DNA from: JBCDBH01 sp039184055
Lineage (GTDB): Bacteria > Acidobacteriota > Thermoanaerobaculia > Multivoradales > J023
Assembly (NCBI GenBank): GCA_039184055.1
Contig: JBCDBH010000293.1
Coordinates: 1 to 7,480 of the forward strand
Length of the DNA stretch: 7,480 nucleotides
Direction of reading: 5' to 3'
Of this stretch, positions 1 to 5,246 are shown piece by piece. The notes below the pieces were generated by a model. That model worked only from the letters and a program-made list of their open reading frames with translations, was not told the origin of the DNA and made no database searches. Position 1 is the first letter of the stretch. Every line of letters begins with the position of its first letter. Position numbers and translations under genes: made by a program.

Positions 1-20
1 GCAATCGTGTCCAAAAACGA

Positions 21-26
21 GGAGGT
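21..26 (+). promoter_or_regulatory. Ribosome binding site deciding the start of the FG-GAP gene
   Basis: GGAGGT lies 4 nt before the ATG at 31. It lies inside the longer frame that opens at GTG 7, so it argues for translation from 31. Confidence 0.75.
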
Positions 27-30
27 GTCC

Positions 31-1638
31 ATGTCGAAGAGACTGTGTGTTCTTGGTGTGTTTGTACTGAGTACGGTGCTTGCTGTTCCGGCGATGGCCG
101 ATGGCGGTTTTTGTCCACCGCTGTGGCGCGACGGCGTGCTCGGTCCGCTCGATTTCAACCCGGCTTTCAGCTCCATCGCCACCTACGACGTCGCCGGTGA
201 CACGCGTGACGATCTGGTGTTTTCGAGCTTTTTCAACTCGATCAAGGATCCGACCGGCGTCACCACGATCGGCTTCTTCGCCGATGATCTCGTGGCGCGG
301 ATCCCCGGGATCGGTGATCTCGATGCCGCGAGCTTCGATCCGGCGACCGACGTCGAGCGGCTCACCGATCTAGGCGGTGGTCCACCGCAAACCGTGTGGC
401 CCAATAGCGTCACCCGCGTGCCCACCGGCGTGCTGCCGTTTCAAGCCGTGGTCGTGCCCGGTGGCTTTCACACCACGCCCTTTCCGGGTCGACTGACCGT
501 GATCGACGTCGACGATCCGGCGCGTACCGAATACATCGTCGACCAAACGACTCGGATCATCGGCGCTCCGTGCGCCTTCCCACGTGATCCGAACAACGCG
601 CCGTACTTTTACCACCAGGCGCGTTGGTTCGACATGGACGGCGACGGTCTCGACGACCTCGTCACCGTGCGCGCCAGCTTCAAAGTCGCCGGTGGCGTGT
701 GCGCGCCGCCGCTCGGTGAAGTGGTGTGGTTCGAAAACCCCGGTGTCGCCATCGACCCGGCGGTCGAATGGACCGAGCATCTGCTCGTCGCCTTTCCGAG
801 CGACCCCTTTGGCGCCGAGATCCACCTCGATCTCCACGACTTCGAAGGCGACGGCGTGCCCGAGATCATCGGCACCCATTTCTTCACCGGTGAGCTGATC
901 ACCATCTACGGCGCCCCGGTCGGTCAGACCTGGGCCGACGTCGACGTCTTCACCAACCCAGCGCGCTCGAAAGACATCGTCACCGACCAGGGACGACCCT
1001 TCGAAATCGAAATCGTCGACCTCAACAACGATGGTCATGCGGAGGTTCTGGCCACCAACCACCAGGGTGACGGCTGCTTCGCGGTCACCGACGACGCCAT
1101 TCCTGGCCGGGTCTTCGTCGCCCAACCGCCGTCCGGCGACATCTTCGCCAGCGACTGGACCATCCACGTGATCAAAGACAACATCCGTCCCAACCCGACC
1201 TTTCCCGAGCCGACCATGGGTCCCGGTCGTCTCGCGCCTGGCCGGGCCAACGCCTTTTATCCCGTGCGCTGGATGGAGGGCCGCCGCAAACCGTGGATCG
1301 TCGTCGGTGGTGACGAAGCCTCCAAAGTGTGGGTCCTACGGCCGCGTAGCCAACACCCTGACAACTGGGAATATCGCTCCGCCGTGGTCTTCGATATCAA
1401 CGACATCTACGGTGCCAACACCACTCAATCCCTCACTGCGCCGGCCCCCAGCCAGGGCAACAGCATCTCCACCGTCGGTGGCGTCGGCCTACGCTACGAC
1501 CGCAAAGGTCCCTTCGGACGCACCGAGCTCTACATCCCGGTCTTCGAAGGTCGCGACTTCCACAAGCTGACCTTCCGCTGGCAGCGGGGTGGCGATCGGG
1601 TGCGATGCGTCGTCGACGAGCCGGTGGCCTGTCCGTGA
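31..1638 (+). CDS. Secreted FG-GAP/VCBS repeat (beta-propeller) protein
   Basis: A 535-residue exported protein of unknown ligand. The ATG at 31 is chosen because GGAGGT lies just upstream and the product then opens with a clean Sec signal peptide (KR, hydrophobic stretch, cleavage near AMA at residues 22-24); an in-frame GTG at 7 would add eight polar residues and has no visible ribosome site. Several integrin-like calcium loops are visible: DMDGDGLDD at about 201-209, DFEGDGVPE at 270-278, DLNNDGHAE at 330-338, and a weaker DVAGDTRDD near 53. Each is followed by a short hydrophobic strand, the FG-GAP/VCBS pattern. Such repeats normally form a seven-bladed propeller binding Ca2+ and act in adhesion, polysaccharide binding or as scaffolds; no enzymatic motif is seen. 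Several scattered cysteines, two of them near the C-terminus, fit an oxidising compartment. It is followed by its own terminator and looks monocistronic, though the upstream side is cut by the window. Family certain enough; function not. Confidence 0.88.
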   Translation: MSKRLCVLGVFVLSTVLAVPAMADGGFCPPLWRDGVLGPLDFNPAFSSIATYDVAGDTRDDLVFSSFFNSIKDPTGVTTIGFFADDLVARIPGIGDLDAASFDPATDVERLTDLGGGPPQTVWPNSVTRVPTGVLPFQAVVVPGGFHTTPFPGRLTVIDVDDPARTEYIVDQTTRIIGAPCAFPRDPNNAPYFYHQARWFDMDGDGLDDLVTVRASFKVAGGVCAPPLGEVVWFENPGVAIDPAVEWTEHLLVAFPSDPFGAEIHLDLHDFEGDGVPEIIGTHFFTGELITIYGAPVGQTWADVDVFTNPARSKDIVTDQGRPFEIEIVDLNNDGHAEVLATNHQGDGCFAVTDDAIPGRVFVAQPPSGDIFASDWTIHVIKDNIRPNPTFPEPTMGPGRLAPGRANAFYPVRWMEGRRKPWIVVGGDEASKVWVLRPRSQHPDNWEYRSAVVFDINDIYGANTTQSLTAPAPSQGNSISTVGGVGLRYDRKGPFGRTELYIPVFEGRDFHKLTFRWQRGGDRVRCVVDEPVACP

Positions 1639-1672
1639 TGTAAGGTTGGTTTTGGTGTGAGAGGGAGAAGCG

Positions 1673-1705
1673 AGGCCGCGTCCTGAAAGGGGCGCGGCCT
1701 TTCTT
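1673..1705 (+). terminator. Rho-independent terminator of the FG-GAP gene
   Basis: AGGCCGCG (1673-1680) pairs perfectly with CGCGGCCT (1693-1700), and two inner C-G pairs extend the stem. It is followed at once by TTCTT. It sits 34 bp after the stop of the propeller gene and overlaps the stop codon of the converging thioesterase gene (TAA at 1704-1706). Read on the minus strand, the stem is followed by a weaker pyrimidine tract, so it may partly serve both genes. Confidence 0.8.
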
Positions 1706-2147
1706 AAGTGTCGTAACCCTTGGCGCCACGCAGCGGCATTTTGCTACGCACGAAAATCCCATTGCCGCGACCGATCTCGTTGCCCTCGGAGTCATATACG
1801 ACGGCTTCGGCGATGAGCTGTGATCGATTCTGATTCACCACGCGTCCGACCGCACGCATGATTCCCGACGAGATCGGTTTGGTGAGATAGGTCGTAAACG
1901 ACGTGGTCAAAACGAAGACGTCTCGCTCGAGGGAGTTGGCGGCGAAGAAGGCCGCGTCGTCGAGCATCTTGAAGTAAACCGAGCCATGGACGGCGCCGGC
2001 GGAATGAAAGTGTCTCTCTGACACGTCCATCTCGATCCTGGCTTCCGCTTCGAGTACTTCGATGGTCGGGCGATAGAGCTCGTTGATCGGCGCGGCGAGA
2101 TACATTTTCTCGAGCGCGACGAAATGAGAATCTCTCGTCATCTTCAC
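1704..2147 (-). CDS. PaaI-like hotdog-fold thioesterase
   Basis: A cytoplasmic acyl-CoA thioesterase-type protein of 147 residues (145 if it starts at the ATG at 2141), the usual size of a single hotdog domain. Numbered from the GTG at 2147, the motif AVHGSVYFKMLDDAAFFAA spans 52-70. This matches the PaaI/YbgC-type HGGxxFxLxD helix, with His54-Gly55 and Asp63 at the position of the catalytic acidic residue of PaaI enzymes. A strand pattern TTSFTTYLTKPI and RAVGRVVNQNRSQLIAEAVVYD follows, as expected for the sheet. No signal peptide is seen, unlike its two upstream neighbours. AGGA at 2152-2155 is 4 nt from the GTG at 2147 and 10 nt from the ATG at 2141, so the start is ambiguous. It is the last gene of a three-gene minus-strand cluster, about 14 bp after the DJ-1 family gene. 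Substrate unknown; an aromatic or small acyl-CoA is likely by family. Confidence 0.85.
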   Translation of the reverse strand: MKMTRDSHFVALEKMYLAAPINELYRPTIEVLEAEARIEMDVSERHFHSAGAVHGSVYFKMLDDAAFFAANSLERDVFVLTTSFTTYLTKPISSGIMRAVGRVVNQNRSQLIAEAVVYDSEGNEIGRGNGIFVRSKMPLRGAKGYDT

Positions 2148-2161
2148 TCTTTCCTAGCGGC

Positions 2162-3034
2162 CTACCGGCTCGCGAGGCTGCGGAATTCGGACTGCACGGA
2201 TGCGAACATCGTCTGCATCATCTCGCCGGTGAGCGGCGACGCGTCGGCGAGCGTGCCAGCTTCGATCGGTGGCTCGGGTGCATATTCCGCCTGGAGGACG
2301 AGCGCTTCGGCGTAGTTGCGTCCACGTAGCAGCTCGACCAGCGCGATGGCGAAGTCCAGACCCGCGGAGACGCCCGCGGCCGTCAGCAGGTTGCCGTCTC
2401 GGACGACGCGCTTGTCGACGGGGATCGCTCCGAAATCCTCGAGCACGGGAAAGGTCGCCCAGTGCGAGGTGGCTCGTTTGCCCGCGAGCAGCCCGGCGCG
2501 TCCGAGGATCATCGAGCCGGTGCAGACGCTCGTGACATAGCGGGCCCGCGCGGCGCGATCCTCGATCCAGGCCATCTTTTTTTCGTCGCGCATGACGTCG
2601 AGCGTGCCCCGTGTTCCTCCGGGTACAAAGAGCACGTCGAGATCGCGGGGAACATCCTCGAGCCGCACGGTCGGCGCAATGGCGAGACCGAGGTCGGAAG
2701 GGACCGGCGCGAGGTCCGACTCGGTGGTGACCAGGTGGACCGTTGCGCCGAACATACAGGCGAAGAAATAGTGCGGACCGACGAGGTCGAGGGCGGTGAA
2801 TTGAGGGTAGAGGAGCATCGCCACGTGCTCGTCCCCAACCAGGTTCTCACCGAACAGCTGCTTCATCAGCTCGTCATGGCGCGCGGCCGTCGCCTCCTGC
2901 GTGCTCGGCGCGGGATCGCCAGCGGCGGAACCTTGGGCGACGGCTTGCGCCATGGCGCGCTCGAGCGTGAGGAACGGCGCGAGCAGCGCCGCTCCCGTCA
3001 TGCCACCCAACAGGCCTCGTCGGTCAATCGTCAT
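2162..3034 (-). CDS. Tat-exported DJ-1/PfpI family protein, isonitrile hydratase-like
   Basis: A 290-residue protein of the class I glutamine amidotransferase-like (DJ-1/ThiJ/PfpI) superfamily. The N-terminus has a twin-arginine signal (DRRGLLGG, Arg5-Arg6, then a hydrophobic stretch and cleavage near AMAQA at 27-31), so it is probably exported folded to the periplasm. The domain covers about 68-255. The nucleophile elbow is SVCTGSMILG with Cys171 and Thr172; Asp83 lies in ALDLVGP; VPGGT is at 138-141; SHW at 190-192. Pseudomonas isonitrile hydratase uses an Asp, Cys and Thr in equivalent motifs with similar spacing. The later segments TAAGVSAGLDFA (218-229) and AEYAPEPPIEAG (249-260) also fit that subgroup, which converts isonitriles to N-formamides. 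The linker at about 30-67 is longer than in cytoplasmic members. The gene begins 15 bp after the VOC gene stop and ends about 14 bp before the thioesterase. Superfamily firm, isonitrile substrate inferred. An AraC-type regulator lacking its HTH would share the fold but not the Tat signal. Confidence 0.88.
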   Translation of the reverse strand: MTIDRRGLLGGMTGAALLAPFLTLERAMAQAVAQGSAAGDPAPSTQEATAARHDELMKQLFGENLVGDEHVAMLLYPQFTALDLVGPHYFFACMFGATVHLVTTESDLAPVPSDLGLAIAPTVRLEDVPRDLDVLFVPGGTRGTLDVMRDEKKMAWIEDRAARARYVTSVCTGSMILGRAGLLAGKRATSHWATFPVLEDFGAIPVDKRVVRDGNLLTAAGVSAGLDFAIALVELLRGRNYAEALVLQAEYAPEPPIEAGTLADASPLTGEMMQTMFASVQSEFRSLASR

Positions 3035-3049
3035 GTGCGTACTGGCGAC

Positions 3050-3496
3050 CTACTTTTGCCACAAACCGATTTGAGCATCGCCGAGAATATAGATCGCCCA
3101 GGTGCCGGTGTCGCCCTGTTGGGTAGGCGGATACGCCACCATCGCGCCAGTGGCTTTGGCTTCCTCGATGGCTTTCGCAATGTTCTCTACTTCGAAGTAG
3201 GTCCGGACGATCGGCGCTTCATGCTCGGCGAGCGGCGCCCGTACACCGACCAGGCTGCCGCTCGGAGTCTCCGCGACCCGTGCCAGTCCAAGATCGGCCA
3301 CCGGCTCGCCGAACGACAGCACTTGACCCTTTTCCATGGCCGCAATCTGCGCCTCCACGTCTTTGGTCACAATCTCAACGTAGTGAATGCCCATGTTCGT
3401 CTGTCCTTTCTGGTCTGTCGCTTCTGTCGTTTGGTAACCGGCCAGCAAAGCGATGGCCACGATCGCGGCGAGACCCCACGCGGTACGTCGTTTCAT
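3050..3496 (-). CDS. VOC (glyoxalase/bleomycin-resistance fold) protein with N-terminal export or anchor segment
   Basis: A 148-residue protein read from the ATG at 3496, chosen because AGGAGG lies 6 nt upstream. The first 34 residues are a signal-like segment (MKRR, then a hydrophobic run to ALLAG and a polar linker). Residues about 36-148 form one VOC domain: IHYVEIVTKD opens the first beta-alpha-beta module, IVRTYFEVENIAKAIEEAKATGA opens the second, and the end DAQIGLWQK is the common G-x-x-LWQ finish of many VOC proteins. The usual metal ligands are incomplete (His38 is present, but the closing Glu is absent), so a metal-dependent lyase or dioxygenase is doubtful; ligand binding is as likely. 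The signal has LAGY where a lipobox would have LAGC. A second start is possible at 3394 with its own AAGGA site, giving the bare cytoplasmic VOC domain. First gene of the minus-strand cluster. A longer frame to 3544 adds 16 residues without signal features and is unlikely. Confidence 0.82.
   Translation of the reverse strand: MKRRTAWGLAAIVAIALLAGYQTTEATDQKGQTNMGIHYVEIVTKDVEAQIAAMEKGQVLSFGEPVADLGLARVAETPSGSLVGVRAPLAEHEAPIVRTYFEVENIAKAIEEAKATGAMVAYPPTQQGDTGTWAIYILGDAQIGLWQK
3404..3408 (-). promoter_or_regulatory. Possible internal ribosome binding site within the VOC gene
   Basis: AAGGA on the minus strand, 9 nt before an in-frame ATG at 3394 that falls exactly at the start of the VOC domain (MGIHYVEI). 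It could give a cytoplasmic form without the hydrophobic leader, or be the relic of a shorter ancestral gene. Confidence 0.35.
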
Positions 3497-3502
3497 TGAG
3501 CT

Positions 3503-3508
3503 CCTCCT
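3503..3508 (-). promoter_or_regulatory. Ribosome binding site of the VOC gene
   Basis: AGGAGG on the minus strand, 6 nt before the ATG at 3496. It selects this start over the upstream in-frame candidate at 3544. Confidence 0.75.
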
Positions 3509-3510
3509 GC

Positions 3511-3526
3511 GTGGAGCATAGTCCAC
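3511..3526 (-). promoter_or_regulatory. Inverted repeat and possible -10 box upstream of the VOC operon
   Basis: GTGGA and TCCAC form a perfect 5-bp inverted repeat with a 6-nt centre, 15 bp upstream of the VOC start. On the minus strand the centre holds TATGCT, a weak -10 candidate; no good -35 is visible at 16-18 bp. It may be a small operator over the promoter, or chance, since the arms are short. Confidence 0.25.
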
Positions 3527-3540
3527 AATCGTCAGTCGAA

Positions 3541-4134
3541 TCATCGAGTGATCGCGATTCGCGTGTCCGGATTGAGATCTTCGGCTGGATCAGTCATGAC
3601 GCCAGCCGGGAAAAACACTATTACCGGCTCGCCGTCCCGGTCCAGACACAGCTCGTGGTTGTTGTCTCCGTCACCGAGATCTCCGATGGCGAAAGGAATG
3701 ACGTCGCTGTACTCGCCATCGGCTCCGCGCACGGTCACTCGATACTCGACTCGCTCGAGATCATCGATCTCGTCACCACCCGGCTTGGTGATGCCACCGG
3801 CCCACACGGCTCGAACAACCTGCACCGTGTCCTCTGGACATCCGTTGCCACCTCCAAACGGTAGCGTCGTGGCCAATTTTTCGAGATCTCACTCATTTTT
3901 GGGGACCACCTCCGCCAGGCTCAAGGTGGGACCTTGCTCGAGAGGGATGACCGCGACTTCGGTGCCCAGAAAATTCAGCTGATGGTCCTTGGACAGCAGA
4001 TTGCCGACGATCTCGACACGCGTCGGCGGGTCGGTGGCGCTACCGAAATCACCCGTGAGCAGGATCGTTCGGGCCTCACCCGGGTCGTCGGCTGGAGCCG
4101 GATGGATGTTCCATGATTCCGAGCTGTTCTTGGC
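3541..4134 (-). pseudogene. Remnant of an unrecognised secreted-type protein, interrupted by an in-frame TGA
   Basis: One minus-strand frame is protein-like from about 4134 to a TGA at 3541-3543 and is broken only by a TGA at 3889-3891. The upstream part (about 81 residues) reads SWNIHPAPADDPGEARTILL, a GDFGS segment, EIVGNLLSKDHQLNFLGTEV and ends AEVVPKNE. After the TGA it continues DLEKLATTLPFGGGNGCPED, then QVVRAVWAGGITKPGGDEID and an IGDLGDGDNNHELCLD segment. Composition and hydrophobic alternation match across the stop, and a TGG Trp codon mutated to TGA explains it simply. The upstream part has no start codon and is closed by another TGA at 4135-4137, so the N-terminus is lost too. The second half alone could start only at a TTG (3876) with no ribosome site. 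I do not recognise the family; the Asp/Gly/Asn-rich segment and paired cysteines suggest an extracellular beta-rich domain. It ends 44 bp before the VOC start. Confidence 0.6.
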
Positions 4135-4144
4135 TCATGTGGGG

Positions 4145-4252
4145 ATGTTTAGGCTATCACCGCCTAGCAGCTGGAAGATGCGCACCGAGATGAGCATCGA
4201 GGTTCAAGGAGAGAACCGACAGGTCGTCAAGCTCTACGAGGTGTGTAAGTAG
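4145..4252 (+). pseudogene. Orphan C-terminal fragment (about 35 residues)
   Basis: A plus-strand frame ends in MRTEMSIEVQGENRQVVKLY followed by EVCK and TAG at 4250-4252. The amphipathic, strand-like tail looks like the end of a real protein, but upstream it runs straight into the opposite-strand remnant, and its only ATG (4145) has no good ribosome site. It is best read as the tail of a gene whose body was deleted. Family not recognised. Confidence 0.35.
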
Positions 4253-4253
4253 T

Positions 4254-4322
4254 GACCCAGAGTTCGAGCCGATCGAGGGCATGCTGGTCGCCTACAACGT
4301 CAACGTTCCGAGCCACATCTGA
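4254..4322 (+). pseudogene. Second short orphan tail
   Basis: In another plus-strand frame the sequence reads DPEFEPIEGMLVAYNVNVPS then HI and TGA. The EPIEGMLV wording resembles segments seen in some extracellular nuclease and esterase proteins, but about 20 residues cannot carry an assignment. No start codon or ribosome site is present. Together with the previous fragment it suggests that this stretch is a junction of several deletions. Confidence 0.25.
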
Positions 4323-4334
4323 CCGTGGCAATAT

Positions 4335-4363
4335 TTGACACAGTCTGAAGGGCATGCGAATGT
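4335..4363 (+). promoter_or_regulatory. Candidate promoter of the parDE pair
   Basis: TTGACA (4335-4340) is a perfect -35 hexamer. At 17 bp spacing lies GAATGT (4358-4363), a poor -10, but preceded by TGC as in extended -10 promoters. Transcription would begin near 4370, almost at the first ATG. The 8-bp palindrome TCGATCGA (4363-4370) at the same spot could be part of an autoregulatory operator, as ParD-type antitoxins bind their own promoters. Confidence 0.4.
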
Positions 4364-4369
4364 CGATCG

Positions 4370-4711
4370 ATGGCGCAAAGACAAACCATGAACGTCTCGT
4401 TGTCTGCGACTCAACAGCGCTTTGTCCGTGCTCAGGTCGACTCGGGCCGCTATCGCACCGCCAGCGAGGTTTTACGCGAAGGACTTCGTCTACTCGAAGA
4501 AGCCGAGCACCGACGTCTCCTCGAAAAGTGGATCTACGAGGATCTGACTGAAGAGGAGCTCGCGCTGCTCCCTGAGGAGCTCAAGGAGCGCACGCGTGTG
4601 CACTTTCAGGGCTTGGTCGAAACCGCGCTCGATGACGTCAAGGCTGGGCGAGTCACAGACGGACCGACTGCCATGGCGCGGTTGCGAACCACGCTTCGAT
4701 CCCGCACCTGA
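4370..4711 (+). CDS. parD: ParD-like type II antitoxin (ribbon-helix-helix)
   Basis: Antitoxin of a ParDE-type module: an N-terminal ribbon-helix-helix dimer binds the operon promoter and the C-terminal part wraps the toxin. Starts are possible at 4370 (113 residues) and 4388 (107 residues); the latter gives MNVSLSATQQRFVRAQVDSG, the canonical ParD opening, but neither has a clear Shine-Dalgarno. The strand and helices MNVSLSATQQRFV, GRYRTASEVLREGLRLLEEAE are typical, including the YxTASEVLREGLRLL signature. The C-terminal arm is long and acidic (WIYEDLTEEELALLPEELKE), followed by a further helix to the end; many ParD proteins are only 80-90 residues. The stop overlaps the toxin start (TGATG at 4709-4713), implying translational coupling. 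The antitoxin appears intact although its partner gene is frameshifted. Confidence 0.85.
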   Translation: MAQRQTMNVSLSATQQRFVRAQVDSGRYRTASEVLREGLRLLEEAEHRRLLEKWIYEDLTEEELALLPEELKERTRVHFQGLVETALDDVKAGRVTDGPTAMARLRTTLRSRT

Positions 4712-5009
4712 TGGGTGGTTACGTACTCACCGAGACGGCGGAAGGCGAGCTCGAGGACATCCTGCTCTTCATTGCCAGAAGCTCTGGAAGAGATCGCGCG
4801 GAACATGTTCTCGAACGCTTCGTCGAAGCATTCGAACAACTCGCCGAATTCCCGAGAATCGGCTACCACCGAGAGCCCTTGACCGGTCCCAGCCTACGGT
4901 GGTGGCCCGTTTTCGTTTCCTCGTGCTCTACGATCCAGAAGCCCAGCCTCTCACCGTGTTGCGTGTGATCCATGGTGCTCGGAACCTCGAAAACCTTTTC
5001 AACAGATGA
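4711..5009 (+). pseudogene. parE: ParE-like toxin, frameshifted
   Basis: RelE/ParE-superfamily toxin; ParE members poison DNA gyrase. Frame 1 from ATG 4711 reads MGGYVLTETAEGELEDILLF and on through EAFEQLAEFPRIGYHREPLT to LRWWPVF, the expected fold order. It then loses sense and stops at 4968. The rest of the family pattern, RFLVLYDPEAQPLTVLRVIH then GARNLENLFNR, continues in the next frame from CGT at 4914 to TGA at 5007-5009. Restoring one base in the TTTT at 4910-4913 joins them as WWPVFRFLVLYDP, about 99 residues in all, normal for ParE. Missing from the broken product are the two last beta strands and the C-terminal helix, so the toxin should be inactive as written. Alternatives are a sequencing or assembly error in the homopolymer, or programmed -1 frameshifting; the local GTTTTC is not an ideal slippery site. 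Confidence 0.85.
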
Positions 5010-5210
5010 TCTCAGATCTCGGCTAAGCCTATGTAGAGATCCACGAGGATTTGGTAGGGGACGCCGCTCGCTCGTCCAACCGTTAGTGAGCGACGCGAGC
5101 GCACCACTGGGCCGCTCCATGAGAGGGCCAGTCTCGGCTGCGGGTGGTAGCTCAGGGACCGCTAACAGCGCGCCAAGGAAAATCAGAACCGACAGCGAGA
5201 CGACCGACAC
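4863..5210 (-). CDS. Short signal-peptide ORF, probably the truncated start of a lost gene
   Basis: A 115-residue minus-strand frame opens at GTG 5210 with an excellent GGAGGA 6 nt upstream. Its N-terminus is a credible export signal (MSVVSLSVLIFLGALLAVPE), then a Pro/Arg-rich stretch without recognisable domains. The last 50 or so codons lie antisense to parE and are probably not real coding. It begins 36 bp after the stop of the 256-residue gene, so it sits in position as the third gene of the doxX operon. The likely story is a secreted protein gene whose 3' part was replaced when the parDE segment arrived. A genuine small secreted protein is possible. Not recognised. Confidence 0.35.
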   Translation of the reverse strand: MSVVSLSVLIFLGALLAVPELPPAAETGPLMERPSGALASLTNGWTSERRPLPNPRGSLHRLSRDLRSSVEKVFEVPSTMDHTQHGERLGFWIVEHEETKTGHHRRLGPVKGSRW

Positions 5211-5216
5211 TTACCG

Positions 5217-5222
5217 TCCTCC
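5217..5222 (-). promoter_or_regulatory. Strong ribosome binding site for the GTG at 5210
   Basis: GGAGGA on the minus strand, 6 nt before the GTG. It is the main reason to take the short ORF below it as a real gene start. Confidence 0.55.
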
Positions 5223-5246
5223 AGCCGTCTCTAAGGGGATCGATGT

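Noticed and set aside
370..1167. 265-residue minus-strand open frame inside the FG-GAP gene
   Set aside because: It is antisense to clear calcium-loop coding sequence, has Val/Asp/Gly-rich shadow composition and no ribosome site or domain.
2462..3499. 345-residue plus-strand open frame
   Set aside because: It runs antisense across the DJ-1 and VOC genes, both with strong family motifs; its Arg/Gly/His-rich sequence is a shadow of GC-rich codons.
3537..3561. CGAATC/GATTCG inverted repeat at the pseudogene stop
   Set aside because: Six-base arms with a 13-base loop and no T tract; too weak for a terminator or operator call.
3889..3891. TGA as a selenocysteine or reassigned codon
   Set aside because: Neighbouring genes end normally at TGA, the frame also lacks an N-terminus, and no SECIS-like hairpin was evident; decay is simpler.
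5067..5101. Possible integron attC-like site around GTCCAAC and GTTAGTG with flanking GCTCGC/GCGAGC arms
   Set aside because: The second core does not fit GTTRRRY, the two cores are one base apart with no inner L boxes, and the arms pair only with a bulge.
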